64,000 bases of DNA, taken from Artocarpus heterophyllus (lineage: Eukaryota; Streptophyta; Magnoliopsida; Rosales; Moraceae). The translations under genes and the position numbers were made by a program. Under the pieces are notes generated by a model. It ran no database searches and was not told where the DNA came from. It saw only the letters and a program-made list of their open reading frames with translations. The DNA is taken from assembly GCA_025403435.1 (NCBI GenBank), contig JAJQZP010000048.1:517011-581010 (forward strand), in the 5' to 3' direction. How positions within the stretch are numbered: position 1 is the stretch's first letter; each line of letters opens with the position of its first letter. Shown here piece by piece: positions 11,857 through 24,990 of the stretch.

Positions 11857-12536
11857 TAGACATTAAGTCATGTCATGCATAAAGTTCACTAAGATTATAT
11901 GATCGGTAATCTAACCATCAAGTTAAGATAAAAAAAAGTGTCATACCAGCCTCCTGATTCAAGGGGAGTGTCATGCTAAAGTTATGTTATGGCCTCAGTG
12001 TTCGATGGTCAAGCGCGTTTGGTACGTATACTTAAGCCCATAGTTCAAGTAAGATAAGAATGATAATAAGAAGTTCATGATTGAGTATAATTAGAATCAT
12101 GCATAATGATATTATTTGTATTCCTTCTAAATAATGTTCTTATGAGAAAGGTTGTATGAAAAACTTTTTACGAGAAATATTTTATGAAAAATGTTTCTGA
12201 AAAACATTTTATGAAAATGTTTACAAGAATAGTTATGAGTAAGATTTTTTAAGAGAGAATTTTTATGAAAAAGGTTTAATAAAGGATGTTTATGTTTTGT
12301 GAGACTATGTTTGAACTTACTAAACGAAAACTCATTACAAGTTCTTTCATGCTATAGATAGTCCTATAAAATACTAGTGTAACTGGCTGGTGAGCTCAGT
12401 GCTGTGGTAGACAGATGCGAAAGTTGGGTATGTATACCACTATAAGAAGTCTTCCACTGTATAACAAAAAAGTTTTCATTGTTTGAAAAGAAAAAGAAAA
12501 GAAAAAAAATTATTTAAGAATTTCAAGAAAGTAAGG

Positions 12537-14179
12537 GGCCGCTTGGTTCAAGATGGCTCTTTTTTTTAAAAAAAAAAATTGAAAGTGAGAGTGTTTTGAA
12601 AAATGTGCTAGAACTATTTTTAAAATTATGTTTGATCGTATATAATGGTATATTTTTAAAAACAAAACATTTTTTAATAAAAAATTATTAATATACAATT
12701 TAATTTAGATAGTTATAATTAATTAAAAGAAAAGACTATGATAAGATCTTTTCAAAGGTCTAATTGATAAGACTTATATTTTGGCTATTGGATTTGCATC
12801 CAATGGTTAAAATTTAACAAGCTCATTACAATTTAAATAAACTTGCACACACTAGATTAATAAACCTAAAATTTTAAAAAATAATAATAGTAAGGAAAAA
12901 AAGGCAGATTGGAAAAACATTTCTCCTCTACCTCTGGTAGGAGTCAACGGAGCTCTCCTCCCTCTCACCAAAAATGCACGATGAAGATGACAGAGAGGCA
13001 CGGCATTCTTTTGTGATGGTGGTCACGATACTTCAGGGAGACAAGGCAGATTTCATTGGCAGACGGAAAGGGTGCGATAGAATCGTACAACCCAAGGTGG
13101 GCCAATTCTTGTGACGTAATCACGGCGGTTGTGACCGTGTGGTTGGTTCAATGCCTTGCTACTGGTGTGGGGTTTGCAGTGACAAGCGATCACGGGCGTT
13201 TGTAGAGATGGGGTCACGAGGAGGTTGCAGCTACCCTATGGAGGTCAAATGACATCGCACAGAGGTCGAGTCGGCGTCAGAAGTCTACCAACAGTTGATC
13301 CCCTCCACCTGCCACCCCTCGCTACCATAAGATTTTACTCATGCGATGATGATTCCTACCCCCCAATGGAGGGCATTTTTTAATTATTTTTTAAAAAAAT
13401 TTTATTTGTCTTTTTAAAAATAGTAAGGTGAAAATAATGATAGGGTGATGGTGTGTTTATTTTTGTTTTTATGAAATTTAGATTTTTAAACTATTAGATT
13501 TCAATCTATGGTTAAAATATAAAAGTAAAAATGATCTTATCGATAAGACTTTTTTAGGAGGACGTATCATATTCATTCCCATGTATTAATATAGTACTAA
13601 TAAAAAATTAAAAAGTAAAATAAAATCCAAGAGGATCTCTTCCTCCCTTTTCCTCTGCTCTAGTGAAGCCTGGACACTGGCGACAACGAGATCCAAGTGA
13701 AGCAGGTTGGTCATGGGTGGCTGAGAGTCTCCAACGAGCTTCCCTTCCTTTTCTCTCACAAGCTCCTCTCATCGTGAGAGCCTCCCATCGTGAGCTCCCT
13801 TCCTTCACGAGCACCCTTCCATCGAGATCAACACAAAGCTTCCCGTCACGAGTACCGGTGGCGCAAACTTCCCTCTTGTGGCGAATAGGCTGGTGAGGGG
13901 CTCTTCGGTGTGAGGCAAGCTGCTCTGGTGAAGAAGGGTGCTACAGTGAGGCAAGCTACTTCAGCAAGGCAAGCTGCACAGATGAGGGAAGCTACTTTGG
14001 TTTTGCAAAGCAAAGAAAACAACTTTTTTATTTTCAACTTTTGTGCGATTTAAAAATTTCAAAAATGTTTTGAAAAATGTTGGCCCAAAAATGGAACCAA
14101 ACAAATTTTTATTTTCTTTTTTTTTATGTTTTTAAAAATAGGAGAAAACTTCTCCAAAATGAAACCAAATGGGCTCTAA
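12537..14179. mobile_element. Non-autonomous DNA element with GC-rich core
   Basis: The left end GGGGCCGCTTGGTTC and the right end GGTTTC-like (inverted CCAAATGGGCTCT) resemble the GGGCC-TTTGG ends of hAT-like elements. Both flanks are AT-rich, with TTTTCAAAACATTTTTGAAA phrases. The core (about 12920-13370 and 13630-13990) is distinctly GC-richer. Short frames in the core (for example 13608-13814 minus, 13663-13896 plus) match no family I know. No clean target duplication was found, and it may be two elements joined. Confidence 0.45.
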
Positions 14180-14426
14180 ATGTTTAAGAAATGTTTATGA
14201 AAATATTTTAAAAAACATATTTTATAAAATTTTTTGAATGGTTATCTAGTCAAGTTTTAAACTTATATTTCAATTTACATTGCAACAAATATTGTAACAA
14301 TTTCAAGTATGTTTTAAAATGTGTTCAAAAATTTACCTAGTATTTTTTAACTAGCAAATAAGATTAAAATGAAAAAAATGATGTTTAAGCAAGCTAAATG
14401 ATGACCCGAAAAGGCAGGTTGTTACA

Positions 14427-15157
14427 TCAAAAGTAAAAATTGCTCAATCAAGATTCATGAGCTTAGCCAAGATGAAAGTATACTTCTTCATTAAGATGAG
14501 GGTAAGCTTGTAGAACACAGGACAGTGAACGACACAGTCAACACGGAGTAGAATAAGATTTGTTGAGTAGTCGTAGAGGAAGCTAACGAAGAATGAGGAG
14601 GATAAGGAAGAGGAGGTGTATGAAAACAAGCTCGGCCTTGGCCAAAATCTTTCACTTCGTTCTCTTTCCATTATGCCTCTCCCTCAAAAAACACAATTCT
14701 CTCTTCTTCAATCCATTCGAATTCAATATATCTTGCTCAATCTTAAGTTTAACCTCCTCTGTAGTTGTGATTTTAGAGCTCTAGCGTCAAGTTCGAGCCT
14801 TGGCTTGCCTCTTCCTCATTGCTTATTGTCTTCCTCCTCAGCCGCTCAACAAATCTTGTCCAGTCTTAAGTCAGGTTAATTAAGAATAAAGATTTATTGA
14901 CAGTAAAATATGTTGCATGGAAGATATCAAATGTCTCTGAGTTTGATTTAGGTTTGCATTGGTTTTATTTTTCCTTTGAACATTTAGGTATTGTTCGGAT
15001 TGGTGCGTTTAATTCCAATATGATATTATGAGATTCAAAGTTTATGTATTTTGTTAATGATTTATATGATAATTGTTCATTATAAAATTTATGAGTAAAT
15101 ATCATGAGGTTTTCAAAACTATGATTTAACCCTTTTATTAATATATATATATATATT

Positions 15158-15189
<32 letters not shown>

Positions 15190-17799
15190 AAAGGATTTAT
15201 ATAAGAACATGTAATTTCAAGAGATATGAGATATAGTATGTAATTTAATTCACTTGCTAGCTTCTTAATTACTCTCCACGATGCATTAATAGAACTTTCT
15301 TGGATATTTTTAGGACCTTATAAATTCAATCAACATAAGTTCTTCATATTGTGGAGAAACACGACAGAATGTTTAGAACATGTAGGTACGCATTTTCATG
15401 TAACACTCAGAAAATAATATTATGCATATTTTATGTGAGCATGTACATGAAATAGCATGTTTATTTTAAGTGTTAAGATAAATAGTATACACAACTTGTT
15501 TATGATTTTGCATTTTGATATATAATTCTAATCTGTCTGTAAAAGTTAATTGTAGATCAACTAATTTAAAGCTAACATAATGTTTTTGAATCTTCAAATA
15601 GAAATATAGCAAAGAAAAATAAGTATACCGAGTCCTCATTCACTATCATTATTCCTGAGTTTTGAATTGGTATGACTAAATCAATGGATTTATAATCTTA
15701 CTTAGAGTAGAATTATTAATATCAATGCTCTTCTAAGTTCTACCAGTTTCGTCATTCTATGCCACTCTTACCTACGACTTCACTCATAGAGGCATAAGAG
15801 GTTTACCTGCAGAAGGTACTCCGATGCTCAAGTTAGACAAACATATATTAGAAGGGAAAATAGCATAGCAAAACATCAAGAAAATCGAAGACATCCTAAC
15901 TACGTTGATGCCCCTAGAAAACCCATCCCACATCAAACTTTCATCAGATGTCATTGATGAAAAAGAAAATTACAATAAACGTATGAACAAGAATGAAACA
16001 GGCATGAAAAAAAACAACAAAGACAAAGAATGCAACTCCAACATAAAACAGAGGATGAAAAAAGGTTATCTATATATAAGAAAAATACCCAGTTAGAGGA
16101 GTTCTTTGAATCCATTCTGATTTGTGCACTTCAGTTTTATTTAGGGTTTTGGCAATGTATAGGGATTTCCTTTTTAAGGATAGTTAAGAAAATCCTTTGA
16201 TATTTGCGAGGAATGTTCTATACTAACAACATCTATTGCATTATAAGCTAATGAATCCAACATTGTGACACTGTAACTTTGGTCTCAGCCTCGATCCTTA
16301 ACATTGAACTTGAGGTAGACCATCGAGATATAATTTAGTAAATGTACCTTGAAGGTTTTCTCTTTCACCTTGATCTCAACTAATATTTGTTAGGCCTCCG
16401 GTGGTATCGTCTTGATATAGGTCAAGAAGTTTAATCCTTGACCTCGATCTTTGGACAATCTGGATCCTCCAATTCTTGGGAACACAAGTTGTACTCTCAA
16501 TGTTCGGGGGAAATCTTCCCACCCTAATTCCTTGGTTTATAACTATACATCTATTTTTGGTTTATTTACACCACAATTTTTTTATTCTTCCTAAAGTTAG
16601 TGTGTCATTCATTTTTCTTATTTTTTGGCTAAACTAGTATGTGAAAGAAAGTATCATGTTTTTAAAATTAAAAACTTTTAGATCAACATTATAAAAGTGA
16701 GATATAGCAAAATATGACAATAATAGAGTACAGACAAGACAACTAGATGGAATGGGAAATCTATTTAATTCTATATATCTATGTGTGAGTTTGTGATCAA
16801 TAGGTACTTAATAATATATATAGGTCATTTCTATGGAACATCAGTTGTATAGAAACTTTAGACACCTGTCATGTTTGGAGAAAATGCCAGTTCTAAAGAA
16901 ATGTCATTGTCCATATTTGAGATTTAATATTAGAGATCTAGCCAGTTAAGCACCGGTTATAATTGTTGTGATGTAACTATTCACAGGTATGTGAGGTTAC
17001 ATTGGCTATATATGAAGAACATGAATGTAAAGTATTCATATTAAAATCGGTGCCTTAAGGAATAAATACTTTAATGTATTTATGACATTTTTGATGAAAT
17101 AAATAATAATATAAATATTTTATATATTAATAATGGTTATCATATTACTTTCATACTAATGGTTGTATATTTTAGCAAACATGTGATATGTGATTTTTAG
17201 AACCAAATCTTGAAATTAGGCATATATAAGGTTTATATGTGTATATATCCGATTAAGAGGTTAATAGTCTAAATTACATAGCCTGCAATCAATATATATA
17301 GCTGGACACTTTATATATAATAAGATTATAATAGGGATTTATGTCCAATTGAGGAGACAGTTTATCTTGGCCGTTGGAGCGGATTAACTCCATGGTAGAT
17401 ACATTGGTATGGTAGACCTGGTGGTGGTCGTATACTAGACTAGACCTAAAGTTGAATTGACTTAACAATAATTCTATTTCACTTAAGTCAATTCGTTTTG
17501 ATTCATTTATGTGTCATCGTAATCGTAAAGTGGATTCATGAGTCTATATTTATTGCTTGTATCTTTTGATATGCGAAAGATAAGAATTCCATGAACGAAG
17601 GCTCTATTATTAGTACGTTAGAGATGTAACCTATATTCGATAAGAGCATATAATCTATAGATACAAAAACCATATCTCTTTATTAAAGAGTCAATTTATT
17701 TTTTCAAAGGCATTATTCAGGTATTGAAAAATACAACAAAGTCTCGGTCAACTTGATACATATAGTAATCTGATGATATTCTATTTGTATATGTTAAAA
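14427..17799. other. Gene-poor spacer, possible retroelement debris
   Basis: A TA/TG microsatellite lies at 15139-15189. The stretch 15630-16520 is more complex, with a 63-codon lysine-rich frame (15905-16096) and phrases such as GACCTCGATC that suggest decayed transposon, but I recognise no domain. Overlapping short frames at 14444-14879 on both strands are unrecognised. Confidence 0.4.
15139..15189. repeat. TA then TG microsatellite
   Basis: An alternating TA run passes directly into a (TG) run ending near 15189. Confidence 0.9.
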
Positions 17800-19971
17800 A
17801 AAGGAATTAATTTACTTTGATTTTTATTTTCTCAAAAGTATATGGGTTCTTGAGCAAGTTTTTGGTTGAATTCCATGGAAAAATGAATTATGGTATGATG
17901 ATGTTGTGAAAATTGAGGTTTAAATGTTGAAAATGTACTTTATATAAAAAGCAATTTTTGTAATTTTAGTACTAATTTTGTAAAAATGATGATTTGGCAT
18001 AAAAATGATGTAGACAAGGACTTGAACACCCTTTACAAGGGTAAATATGCTATTTAAAAATGGATCTTTACAACAATGTCCCAATGACTAAATTGAAAGA
18101 AAAAGTTCTTTCTCGGCAGAATTGAAAAATATCCAAAAACACCCCTTTATAGTGAGAATTTCAAAAAAGTTGAAACTCGAAAGTTGTAGACCTTGATGAA
18201 ACTATTAGGCATCACAGGCAGTTTGTTGAAAATTGCAACCGTTTGAGATATTTTAATTTTTCAAGAATTTGTTAAAATTGAAAAAAAATTGAAAGGGCAA
18301 AAATGTCATTTTTCAAAATGATTTAGGGTATGGTATTTTCAGTAAAAATGTTCCTTATGAAAAATGAAAAATTTTGGTTTAAAAAGATTAATTTTAGTCC
18401 TGGGGGTAAAACTGTCAAAATTTTCAATTCACGGACTAAACTGTAAATTTTTACTAAAATAGGACATAAAAGTGAAATAAGAAGATCCGACCCATTAGGG
18501 TGTTATTTTTAAATTAGTACGTAGCTATTTTAGTCAGAATAGCGAAATCGAGCTCGGAAAGTCAGTAGGCCCATTGGGGGCAAAACTGTCATTTTTCTTC
18601 GAGTAGACTGAATCACTCTAAAACGTCCCTAGATGGGGAAAAATGAATGATTAGACAGACTTTTGCCCTTCGTTAGAGACGATAGGGTAAGGTTGGATTG
18701 AAATAAGAAAACCGGGAGTTAGTGGAGTTGTATATAATTATGCAACTCAATTTATTAATTTACGATTGTTGCGTATTGAGACATAGAGGAAATAGTGAAC
18801 TTTGGCTAATAACTTTGTAATCGGTCAACGAAAACCTAGAAGTCTAGGAGAGAGGAAACTGAAGTTGCTTTGCGCAGTATACGAATCAAGTAAGTTCTCA
18901 TCCCACCTATAGTATGAAATTGTAGGTATAGAATGTGAGACATATATATATGTATACCTGTGTGTATATCAAGATATATACCTGTGTGTATATTAAGGTA
19001 TATACCTGTGTGTATGCTATGACATGAATACTTATAAGTATATTAGTGTATACCTGTGAGTATACGTAATATATACCTATGCGTATATTATGATATGTAT
19101 TGTGCGTATATTATGACATGTACCTGTATGCATATTATGACATGTACCTTTATGTATATTATGATATGTACCTATGTGTATATTATAACATGTACCTGTG
19201 TGTATATTAAGATGTACCTACATGTATATAAAGTAGATACTTGTGTATACTATGCCGTATAACAGCATTTATGTTTGTGTATAACATGTGATTATCACTT
19301 CATGCATGGTATGATAACCATAATAAGTGGACTAGGAAATATATCAGCAAAAGTTAAGACAAGTGCTGTACCGATTCCTGACTCAAGAGGAGTTTAAGGA
19401 TATAGTATGGTCTCGATGTTACGAAGACCTATGTGCGCAATGGTACGAACACTTGGGCCCTAGTAAGAGACAAGATATGAAAAGGATAAGGAATGTTCAT
19501 AAGAAAGCATAATTGGGTCATGTTTTTTATTAATTGTGCATGTGGGGTATATTGGGACTTACTGGGCGTAAGCTCATTAAGTGTTTCATGCTGTAGGTAT
19601 TCCGACAAGAATGTCAGAATAATTTCATATTTGAGCTGGCGGAGGGATGAAGAATGTGCATAATGGGTATGGATACTGCTTGGTTTTTGTTTCTGCTGTA
19701 AGATATTTTAAGTTATTTTGAAAGTAATGTTTGAAAAACAGTATTGTAAAGGAAAGGTTGTTATGTAAATACAAGTATATGTCTGTATTTCGAAAGTTGC
19801 TAAAACCAGTATATGTACAAACAAATATGTTAAGTAAATTTATATATGTATTGGTGTTTTCAAAGATGTTAATATCTATATGTACAATTAAAAAAAAAAT
19901 TCCTAAGTTTTCGCCTATATGTAAGTAAGAAAAAGATTTATCACAGTAAAAAAAAAAAGTAGGTTGTGACA
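17800..19971. mobile_element. LTR-like noncoding retroelement remnant, copy 2
   Basis: Diverged relative of the 9.1-14.4 kb repeat. It shares CTGGGGGTAAAACTGTC (near 18399) and GGGGGCAAAACTGTC (near 18577), TACCGATTCCTGACTCAAG (near 19369), GTCTCGATGTTACGAAG (near 19411), TTTCATGCTGTAG (near 19586) and a terminal GGTTGTGACA ending at 19971. Copy 1 ends GGTTGTTACA. It has no coding capacity and may be a solo LTR or the leader of a decayed element. Confidence 0.5.
18941..19256. repeat. Minisatellite of about 27 bp (TATTATGACATGTACCTGTG type)
   Basis: Diverged tandem units containing TATACCTGTGTGTATAT, later TATTATGACATGTACCT. The 68-codon frame at 19056-19262 shows a nine-residue repeat (YIMTCTC-like), confirming the 27-bp period. 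It is not a gene. Confidence 0.8.
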
Positions 19972-20039
19972 AATTGCATGATTTTGAAAGGGCAATATTG
20001 TCAATAAACATAGGCATTAACATTTTGGTTCCATTATTG

Positions 20040-20625
20040 AAACCTTTTTTTTTATTTTTAAAAACAAAAAATAAAAATAAAAATAGTTTCAAAGTAGTGT
20101 TTGGTTAAAACTTACCCTCTCTTTGGCGACCTCCGACAATCAACCTTGCTGCCCAACCCCTCGCTGGCGAAACCTAGCAACCTCAGTCCTATCCCACCAA
20201 CCCCTCGACCCCAACAGATCTCCTAGTGCAGCCTTACCACCCATCGTCGTCGATCTCCGCAAGGCCCTACTACCCATCATTGTCGATCTCTACAAGGCCT
20301 TGCCACCTAGCCCTATCCCGATCAAGGAAGCCATCGAAAGTCGTCGTCGCGTGGGCCGTTGTTGGAGCAGAGGAAGGCAAATAGGAATTCCTCTTTGTTT
20401 GTTGATAATAAAAAATTTATTAATGTATTAATAATTAGTTTTTAAAAAATTAAATTTAGGTTTTTTTATTTATATTAGTATTTTTTTATTCAAAAATATT
20501 TGTTTTAAAAAAATATTAATATATATAACCAAATATAATTTAAAAACAGTTTCAGTATATTTTTCAAAACATTTTTAGATTTTTCTAAAACTAAAAATCA
20601 AAATAAAAACACTACTAAATAAGAT
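20040..20625. mobile_element. Small GC-cored element, relative of 12.5-14.2 kb element
   Basis: AT-rich flanks (TTTTTAAAAACAAAAAATAA on the left; TTTTTCAAAACATTTTTAG on the right) surround a GC-rich core at 20115-20385. The core has an internal direct repeat (CGTCGATCTCCGCAAGGCC then TGTCGATCTCTACAAGGCC). The 102-codon frame (20123-20431) reflects this repeat and matches no family I know. Confidence 0.4.
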
Positions 20626-22141
20626 CAACATGTAAAAGACCGTAACAAACTGTTTCTTCAAAAAAATAAATAAATAACACCAACACATATGCAACATACC
20701 AGCAAGCCAAATGCACTCCTTGAAAATCTCTCACCCTCCTAAATAAAAATCATCGACATAGAAGAACAAAACACAGCTGCAAACATGATAAGGGCAAGCC
20801 TTTTGTTTGAAATGACATATGGGTCCAAAAGGCATGCTGAACAAGTAATAGCCTAATAGCGTATTGGCAACAAGTTCTTACACCCTACTTGCCTACTTCC
20901 CTTTTCTTTACTTGGGAAAGGAATAAACTAATTTAATATTACACCATAGCCATAAAGGTCGCCATCTAAACTTGTTGTGAAACAAGCTCATAATGTAAAC
21001 CATTAAGACCAATCTGGACGGCCACAATTCTGCCGAAGTTCTCATTCTTCAATTTTGGGGTGACGCAATGTAAACACCCCGTACATACATATATATTGTA
21101 AACACCCCGAACATACGTATATATATATATATATATATATAGATTATTAAATAATATAAATTTTTTACATATTATAATAAAAAAATAAAAAAAATTATGA
21201 TAATATATAACTCCCATATTTTATAGTATTTTAAATTAAAACACTAGTTCCAGTTACGTTGGTTAAAACACTCTATTTTAAAGAGAAAAAAAAGGGGAGG
21301 AGAAATGGTTGACTGGTTATGCACTTGGCTCATCAAAACCAAGTCAAGCCGTACGTCAACATAGCCATATAATTGACATGCACGTTATTGCGTTCAATAT
21401 TCCAGCTGTAATCAGATTACTAATCAACCGAATTTTGGTTGAAAATTACTCTGTCAATATATATACATATCCTTACAACTAAATTATACAAATTATTTTC
21501 TCTTTGGACTTGAAGCAAGAAATGAGGTCAGATCATAAGGGAGGGTTTAAATAATTGCATTCACACTTTTACTGTGTAATAAAAAAATCCCGTCTAGCTT
21601 TGAAAATTATGTAAAAATTTGTGTAAAAGCATTAGTAGTACACATTATTTGTGAAGGGAATTTGTAAGAAAATAAGGAAAAAGAAAAAGAAAATAAATAA
21701 AAAGGAGTGGTAAGTAATTAGGTATGTATTGTCATTGTCTAAAAAAAATGATTAGATTGGATATAACGTGGCTGAATGTTCTATACTTTGGATATCCAAC
21801 AAAGAACAAAATCGCTTTCTATGAGATATAACCAATGAGCGTTCTTTGTAATGTATATTATATGAAATAAATACACCGAAAATTCGGAAAGAAAACAAAC
21901 AGATAGTTGGTGGAAATCACGTCTAATATTATCTGAAAAATTGTCAATTCATCGAACGTAGATCTTAACAATATTATTGGAAAGATATAAAATGAAATTA
22001 AAATCTTCAGAATGTAAAACAAAAAAAGAATGAAATTTTGAATAACAAATTGGAGACTGTTTTCCTAACTTATATCAATTGTAAGACATATATCCTTATA
22101 CTAGAGCCTGTCTTTTTTACCGTCGCAAAGTAAAGTTTATA
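20626..22141. other. AT-rich spacer with TA microsatellite, no gene seen
   Basis: A short duplication TGTAAACACCCCG...ACATA occurs at about 21069 and 21097 and leads into a (TA) run at 21118-21141. Nothing else is recognised. Confidence 0.5.
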
Positions 22142-22616
22142 GGTTAATTGTATAACTATATCTTTTAGTTATAATTATTTCTTAGTTTATTTTTTTATTT
22201 TTAAAAACTACAAAAGTATCATTTAAATGTAAAGAACTTGTTTCAATTTTATCATTCATAGATTTTTTGGATAGAAAAACACAGAGATACCCTTCATTAA
22301 ACCTAATTTATTTTTATAATATTTTTTTCTTCTTGAGAAAAAATTTTAAAAAATATTTTAGCACTTAAAAACCCATAAAACTTAAGAACTTTTTTAGCAT
22401 TTTAATGTTTTGTTTTGGGATTTTTTATGTCTTTAAATATAAAAAGTATTTTTATAATTATTTAAGGGAAGTTATGTTTGTTTGTTCATTTTTTTGACTA
22501 TTCATAAGGATGAAATTGAAACAAGTTTTTTAAATTCAAATTATACTTTTGTAGTTTCTAAAAACAAAAATAGATTAGAAATAGTTAAATTAGGAGGTAT
22601 AGTTATGTAATTATCC
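22142..22616. mobile_element. Inverted-repeat MITE (foldback family 2)
   Basis: Left end GGTTAATTGTATAACTATA; right end is the imperfect complement ending GTTATGTAATTATCC. Further inside, AAAACTACAAAAGTATCATT on the left pairs with TATACTTTTGTAGTTTCTAAA on the right, so the arms are about 200 bp. I found no clear 9-bp target duplication. Confidence 0.65.
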
Positions 22617-24990
22617 TTATATTTATATTGACTAAATTAAAAGCACAGAAATTTATGCTTTTTTTGTTACACACAATCCATAACATATTTTCTTCACTCT
22701 CTTATTATATATCTACTTAGAAAAGAGTAATATTTTTGCGCAAATAAGATCAAATTAAAAAAAAAAAAAAAAGCGAGTTAAGCGAGGTAAATTTCTAAAT
22801 TTTCTAGTAACATCAGGTAAAATTCACTGCTTAATTAAGTCCTAATCTTTTTCTTGAAGGTTAAGCACTATGTTTAGAAAATAAATAAACGTTGAACAGA
22901 AATTTCTCAAGGATATGCCATAGACTGATCTAGAATGTTAATAAATTAATGTTGTTAATTTACTGAATAAAAGCTGTACTATATAGCAGTGTTATGTACA
23001 TACATATTTTATATATATAGGTATGTACGTATGTATAGTCTTAGATGCGTATTAATTACCCAATAGGTCTCTCCAATGTAAGTAGATATTTTTTTTTTTT
23101 GAAGCCGCCCTTATAGTTGCAGGCCAATGCTTTGGTGGCTAATATGTGGTTGAAAATCTCCTTGTCATCAGTTTGGAACAGCCACTGTCTTTTCTGTATC
23201 ATAATTTTTTCTGTTTAATCAATGAAAAAAAGGGGTACAAGAATTAGATGAAGTTCTTGAGATTATCGAGAGAATTTCAATGATAACCCTAATTTTTGTA
23301 AACCCAATAAAGGAAAAATATTTAAGGCAAAAGTGTGGAAGCCACTTAAAAATTGTTTTAGGTAGTAATGAGAAAGTTCAAGCACGTATATATTGTCGGT
23401 TCTCGTAAATATAAGATGTTCCAAAGAATTTTTCAAATGAGAGTCCTAATTTTTGTAAACCCAATAAAGAAATAATTAAGGCAAAAGTTTGGAAACCACT
23501 TCAAAATTGTTTTAGGTAGTAATGAGAAAATTCAAGCACGTATATATTGTCGGTCTCTTGAATATGAATTTTCTAAAGGATTTTTCCCCATAAAAATTTA
23601 AGCAAGGATACTTGTTTACCATTAATTCTCTTTTGAACATGTATACATGTTATGGTCTAATGTCATCATGACACATATATTTTATTTTTTTATCATGTCT
23701 TTGAAGGCAAAACTTAAGTAATTATTTTTGCAAGTTGTATATGAATATAAATTAGGGAGCTTTTACAGCAGTAAAGCATTTTGACCGTACCTATAGTCTT
23801 GTTATTTTTACTGTTAGATTAACTCTTCAACAATATGATCTAAGATTATTTATGTTAAAAATTTTACAACACGTGACATGAAACTATTTCTAATTATAGA
23901 CCAGACTATTAAAAAAATTAGGAAAATTACATCAAACAACGCAGTTTTAATTCTTAATGAAAACAAATAGCACACTTTTAAAAATATTTGAATAAAAATA
24001 TTTTTAAAATCATATGTTTTTTCTAAACGCTTAAATTTTTCATTTTACCTTCTCTTTTTCTTCTTCCTCTTCTTCTCTTTCTTTTCGTTTTTGTTTTTCG
24101 TTATTTCATTGTTGTTTCATGTTTTTCTCTACGTTATTATATGCCAAAATAAATTTCATTTTAATTCAAATAGGCTATTTACAACATTGTTATATTTGGT
24201 CAATTTATTGCTATTCCTAATAAATGTTGATTTATTTCTCTTATTATTTTAGAAATTAATCTAATGGCTAAAATAACAGGGCTTATTGATAGGCCCAAAA
24301 TACTTCTCTTGCTATAAGTTTTGCTCATAAATTAAAGATAAAAACCAAACAAAAACCATATACTGTCTTACCACTGGGCATGAATTTCGAAGTACAATAT
24401 AGACTTGCAGTTCAAGTTGAGGAGCACCACTGGCATCTTATTAGTGAATTCTAAAAGGAAAAGGGAAAAACCCAAGTACCCAACACAAAAATAGGATCAA
24501 ACAATCAGAGTAACAAATTGTAGTTGTGTGCAAAGGGAGTTCTACCAAGGTTATGTATCTTCACCCTATTCATAGGTTTTGTTAAACTATTCTATGTTAA
24601 AAATTTACGACGAGTCGAGTATTACATAACTGTTCAATATGAATCATATAATTGAAAAATTAAATCAAATGTTGAAATAATAAAATCAATCAAATAAGAA
24701 CTATCGATTGGGTCAAAATGTTTATTCTATTATAAGTTTTATTAAAGAAATATTATATCGTTGTTAATATAAAAATCATGTTGAAACAAAGATAATGGTG
24801 GTCATGGCAATAACAAAATACGTATTTTGATGTATTGGCAGAGGGTAATACTATTATTTTATAGAATGACACTTTTTTATGGAAGTTTCCGGACTAAACC
24901 CTAAGTCTTAACAGAACTTATTTCTTTTCTATTTGCTGCAACTAACACAGATCATTAATACCAAATAAAAAGCTCTAAAAATTTTCCGGT
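22617..24990. other. Gene-poor spacer with one tandem duplication
   Basis: Apart from the duplication at 23280-23560, I see AT-rich sequence, homopolymers and no coding frame. Confidence 0.5.
23280..23560. repeat. Tandem duplication of about 155 bp
   Basis: CCTAATTTTTGTAAACCCAA starts near 23288 and again near 23445. CAAGCACGTATATATTGTCG ends near 23398 and again near 23552. The two units are about 90 percent alike, suggesting a fairly recent local duplication. Confidence 0.85.

Larger units (their letters stand above)
9130..14426. mobile_element. LTR-like noncoding retroelement remnant, copy 1, with nested insertions
   Basis: No ORF of note. It ends in GGTTGTTACA (14417-14426), the TGTNACA end usual for Ty3/gypsy LTRs. 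It shares phrases in the same order with 17.8-19.97 kb: GGGGGCAAAA...TC tracts near 10610, TACCAGCCTCCTGATTC near 11946, GGCCTCAGTGTTCGATG near 11991, and TTTCATGCTATAG near 12345. Two younger insertions interrupt it: a MITE at 11695-11856 and a GC-cored element at about 12537-14179. The left border is uncertain. The assignment to gypsy rests only on the terminal motif and general texture. Confidence 0.5.

Noticed and set aside
19056..19262. Cys/Thr/Met repeat peptide
   Set aside because: Made by the 27-bp minisatellite.
19625..20092. 155-codon minus frame
   Set aside because: AT-rich, Phe/Asn/Lys/Tyr only, spans the end of an LTR-like repeat; no recognisable motif.
21118..21141. TA runs as an origin or regulatory element
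   Set aside because: Ordinary plant microsatellites; no flanking structure to support a function.
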